From Burkholderiaceae bacterium (lineage in GTDB: Bacteria > Pseudomonadota > Gammaproteobacteria > Burkholderiales > Burkholderiaceae_E), in the NCBI GenBank assembly GCA_023954045.1, contig JAMLIR010000017.1, positions 1 through 64,000 on the forward strand: 64,000 nucleotides of DNA, written 5' to 3'. Of this stretch, positions 61,534-64,000 are shown piece by piece. The first letter of the stretch is position 1. Every line of letters begins with the position of its first letter. A program made the position numbers and the translations under genes. The notes beneath the pieces were generated by a model. It was not told where the DNA came from, searched no databases, and saw only the letters and a list, made by a program, of their open reading frames with translations.

Positions 61534-62196
61534 ATGACCTTCAACAGCATGGTCGAGGACCTGGTCAACGCCCACCTGGCCCAACGCCAGGAGACGCAGG
61601 GGCTGGGCATGGTCCCGATCGTCATCGAGCAGAGCGGCCGCGGCGAGCGCGCCTACGACATCTATTCGCGCCTGCTGCGCGAGCACGTGATCTTCCTCGT
61701 CGGCCCCGTGATGGACCAGTCGGCGAACCTGATCGTCGCCCAGCTGCTGTTCCTCGAATCCGAGAACCCGGACAAGGACATCTCGTTCTACATCAACTCG
61801 CCGGGCGGCTCGGTGTCGGCGGGGCTCGCGATCTACGACACGATGCAGTTCATCAAGCCCGCGGTCAGCACGCTGTGCCTGGGCATCGCCGCGAGCATGG
61901 GCGCGTTCCTGCTCGCAGCCGGCGCGAAGGGCAAGCGCTTCGCGCTGCCGAACGCGCGCATCATGATCCACCAGCCTTCGGGCGGCGCGCAGGGGCAGGC
62001 CTCGGACATCGAGATCCACGCGCGCGAGATCCTGTACACGCGCGAGCGCCTGAACCGGATCCTCGCCGAGAAGACCGGGCAGCCGATCGAGCGCATCGCG
62101 GCCGACACCGACCGGGACAACTTCATGTCCTCGGAAGATGCGGTAAGCTACGGACTGATCGACAAGGTTCTGTCAAGTCGAGGCGAAGGTGCCTGA
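61534..62196 (+). CDS. clpP: ATP-dependent Clp protease proteolytic subunit
   Basis: A 220-residue serine peptidase forming the double-heptamer chamber used by ClpX. The catalytic triad is Ser121 ([14 protein letters not shown]), His146 ([11 protein letters not shown]) and Asp195 (DRDNFMS). The N terminus ([20 protein letters not shown]) contains the axial loop region and the likely propeptide site. It starts 41 bases after tig and lies 66 bases before clpX. Confidence 0.97.
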   Translation: MTFNSMVEDLVNAHLAQRQETQGLGMVPIVIEQSGRGERAYDIYSRLLREHVIFLVGPVMDQSANLIVAQLLFLESENPDKDISFYINSPGGSVSAGLAIYDTMQFIKPAVSTLCLGIAASMGAFLLAAGAKGKRFALPNARIMIHQPSGGAQGQASDIEIHAREILYTRERLNRILAEKTGQPIERIAADTDRDNFMSSEDAVSYGLIDKVLSSRGEGA

Positions 62197-62262
62197 TCCG
62201 GGGCACCGATCCGGGCACCGCGGGCCGCGGAGCGCCCGGCCGTCCGGCAGGCCGGAGCGAAC

Positions 62263-63528
62263 ATGACGGACAAGAAGGGATCCACCGAGAAGCTCCTGTA
62301 TTGCTCCTTCTGCGGCAAGAGCCAGCACGAGGTGCGCAAGCTGATCGCCGGTCCGTCGGTGTTCATCTGCGACGAATGCATCGAGCTGTGCAACGACATC
62401 ATCCGTGACGAGACCCAGGCCGAAGGCGCCGCAGGTGGCCAGAAGGGCGGCCTGCCGACGCCGGCCGAGATCTGCGGCATCCTCGACCAGTACGTGATCG
62501 GCCAGGAGAGCGCCAAGAAGATCCTCTCGGTGGCCGTCTACAACCACTACAAGCGGCTGCGGCACAAGGGCAAGAAGGACGACGTCGAGCTCGCCAAGAG
62601 CAACATCCTGCTGGTCGGCCCCACCGGCTCGGGCAAGACGCTGCTGGCGCAGACGCTCGCTCGCCTGCTCAACGTGCCGTTCGTGATCGCCGACGCGACG
62701 ACGCTGACCGAAGCCGGTTACGTCGGCGAGGACGTCGAGAACATCATCCAGAAGCTGCTGCAGAACTGCAACTACGAAGTCGAAAAGGCGCAGAGCGGCA
62801 TCGTCTACATCGACGAGATCGACAAGATCTCGCGCAAGTCCGACAACCCGTCGATCACCCGCGACGTCTCGGGCGAGGGCGTCCAGCAGGCGCTGCTCAA
62901 GCTGATCGAGGGTACCGTCGCCTCGGTGCCCCCGCAGGGCGGGCGCAAGCACCCGAACCAGGACTTCGTGCAGATCGACACGACGAACATCCTGTTCATC
63001 TGCGGCGGCGCCTTCGACGGCCTGGAGAAGGTCATCCGCAGCCGCTCCGAGCGCTCCGGGATCGGCTTCGGCGCCGAGGTCCGCAGCGCCAACGAGCGCG
63101 CGGTCGGCGAGGTGCTGCGCGAGGTCGAGCCCGAGGACCTGGTCAAGTTCGGCCTGATTCCCGAGTTGGTCGGCCGCCTGCCGGTGGTGGCCACGCTCGA
63201 CGAGCTCAACGCCGATGCGCTGGTGCAGATCCTGATCGAGCCGAAGAACGCGCTGGTCAAGCAGTACCAGCGGCTGTTCTCGATGGAGGGCGTCGACCTC
63301 GAAGTTCGCCCGGCGGCGCTGCAGGCGATCGCCCGCAAGGCGCTCAAGCGCAAGACCGGCGCGCGGGGCCTGCGCTCGATCCTCGAGCAGACGCTGCTCG
63401 ACATCATGTTCGACCTGCCGAGCCTGCAGAACGTCCAGAAGGTCGTCGTCGACGAGAACTCGATCGAGGGCGACGGCAAACCGCTGGTCATCTACGCCGA
63501 CACGCCCCGGGTTTCGGGGTCCAACTGA
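62263..63528 (+). CDS. clpX: ATP-dependent Clp protease ATPase subunit ClpX
   Basis: A 421-residue AAA+ unfoldase. The zinc-binding domain has Cys14, Cys17, Cys36 and Cys39 (CSFCGK...CDECI). Walker A is GPTGSGKT (119-126), and Walker B is [10 protein letters not shown]. The pore loop [10 protein letters not shown], the IGF-type loop that docks on ClpP ([10 protein letters not shown]) and the RGLRSILE sensor 2 are all present. The 251-base gap after it holds several GC-rich dyads (for example CCCCGATCGGGG at 63579-63590) but no clear terminator. Confidence 0.97.
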   Translation: MTDKKGSTEKLLYCSFCGKSQHEVRKLIAGPSVFICDECIELCNDIIRDETQAEGAAGGQKGGLPTPAEICGILDQYVIGQESAKKILSVAVYNHYKRLRHKGKKDDVELAKSNILLVGPTGSGKTLLAQTLARLLNVPFVIADATTLTEAGYVGEDVENIIQKLLQNCNYEVEKAQSGIVYIDEIDKISRKSDNPSITRDVSGEGVQQALLKLIEGTVASVPPQGGRKHPNQDFVQIDTTNILFICGGAFDGLEKVIRSRSERSGIGFGAEVRSANERAVGEVLREVEPEDLVKFGLIPELVGRLPVVATLDELNADALVQILIEPKNALVKQYQRLFSMEGVDLEVRPAALQAIARKALKRKTGARGLRSILEQTLLDIMFDLPSLQNVQKVVVDENSIEGDGKPLVIYADTPRVSGSN

Positions 63529-63779
63529 GCTCATCTTCGGCCAAAACGCGGCGTCCTGCGCCGATCCGCATCGATCAACCCCGATCGGGGCCGCGCGGGC
63601 GGGGGCGGCGGCTGCGCGCCGCCGGTTAGCCACCCGAAAGGCGGGCCCCGCGCCGCCGACCGTTGCGAATTGACCCCATCCGGCCGGTGGGCGGCGGGCA
63701 CGTCGCGCGAATCGTCGTATCCTCGACCGGCAAAGCTTGAAATCCCCGCTGGCGACGCAACATCGGCCGGGAGGTCCAC

Positions 63780-64000
63780 ATGGAGAACCGAATGTCCGAA
63801 GAGCAGGTCCCTGCCATCCAGTCGCTGCCGCTGCTGCCGCTGCGCGACGTGGTGGTGTTCCCCCACATGGTGATTCCGCTGTTCGTCGGGCGGCCGAAGT
63901 CGATCAAGGCGCTCGAGGCCGCGATGGAGGTGGGCAAGAGCATCATGCTGGTGGCGCAGCGCAACGCGTCGAAGGACGAACCGGTTGCCGAGGACATCTA
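63780..64000 (+). CDS. lon: Lon protease, N-terminal part (window edge)
   Basis: The first 73 residues of the ATP-dependent protease Lon are visible, with the typical beginning of the N-terminal substrate-binding domain: [34 protein letters not shown] and [11 protein letters not shown]. The start at 63780 (MENRMSEEQ) has GGGAGG five bases before it; an ATG at 63792 is the alternative. Upstream, CTTGAAATCCCC (from 63736) resembles part of a heat-shock sigma-32 promoter, but no convincing -10 follows. The rest lies outside the window. Confidence 0.92.
   Translation, partial: MENRMSEEQVPAIQSLPLLPLRDVVVFPHMVIPLFVGRPKSIKALEAAMEVGKSIMLVAQRNASKDEPVAEDI

Noticed and set aside
63736-63760. Heat-shock sigma-32 promoter before lon.
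   Set aside because: CTTGAAA is present, but no CCCCAT-like -10 is found at the correct distance. I mention it only in the lon entry.
1-64000. CRISPR arrays, insertion sequences, prophage, toxin-antitoxin or secretion loci.
   Set aside because: No regularly spaced repeats, transposases, integrases or phage genes were seen; every stretch is explained by housekeeping or metabolic genes.

Overview
This window is a gene-dense, very GC-rich chromosomal stretch from a betaproteobacterium, most likely of the order Burkholderiales. The main reasons are the gene order mdh / GntR regulator / sdhCDAB / sdhE / gltA followed by odhAB-lpdA-zapE, the phaC-phaB-phaR polyhydroxybutyrate genes next to rimO, and the tRNA-Leu / tig / clpP / clpX / lon block. 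The genus cannot be told from the sequence alone. About sixty protein genes and one tRNA are supported. I see no insertion sequence, prophage, CRISPR array, rRNA or integrase, and no gap between genes longer than about 250 bases. Both ends are cut: prpB at the left and lon at the right.

Layout. 1-8565: central carbon metabolism (prpB fragment, mdh, a GntR/UTRA regulator, succinate dehydrogenase and its flavinylation factor, citrate synthase), then a ferritin-like metal-dependent hydrolase. 8576-13313 (minus strand): a three-gene 2-oxoacid:ferredoxin oxidoreductase with an NAD(P)H/FAD iron-sulfur subunit. 13562-14910: a small membrane-anchored exported protein translationally coupled to a lipoprotein C39-like cysteine peptidase (PA2779/PA2778 families). 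15095-21887: the aerobic 2-oxoglutarate dehydrogenase complex and zapE. 21892-27779: an exported coiled-coil protein, a YdcH-like protein, a DinG-type helicase, bamD, rluD, pgeF. 27923-31127: phaC, phaB and phaR, without a ketothiolase. 31240-39530: rimO, then an mfd-serB-MFS operon facing ispD-ispF. 39684-41054: a TrpB2-type tryptophan synthase beta.

41233-44255 is the most unusual block: E1 alpha, E1 beta, an 83-residue free-standing lipoyl domain and a lipoate-ligase-like protein, packed as one operon with no E2 acyltransferase and no E3, behind a near-perfect FNR/Anr-type box. 44284-48008 (minus): a class V aminotransferase and a rubrerythrin / heterodisulfide-reductase-like iron-sulfur protein / DUF3501 cassette. 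48141-50762: an OmpR/EnvZ-type two-component system facing a small exported basic protein. 50833-56897: tsaB, rimI, a family 4 uracil-DNA glycosylase, lplT, alr, radA. 56906-59964 (minus): hpnC-hpnD-hpnE for squalene. 60047-64000: tRNA-Leu, tig, clpP, clpX, lon.

How the parts may fit together: two routes for 2-oxoglutarate oxidation lie beside each other, one feeding NADH (odhAB-lpdA) and one suited to ferredoxin or NADPH. Together with the FNR-type site and the rubrerythrin cassette they suggest an organism that copes with changing oxygen supply. This last point is inference.
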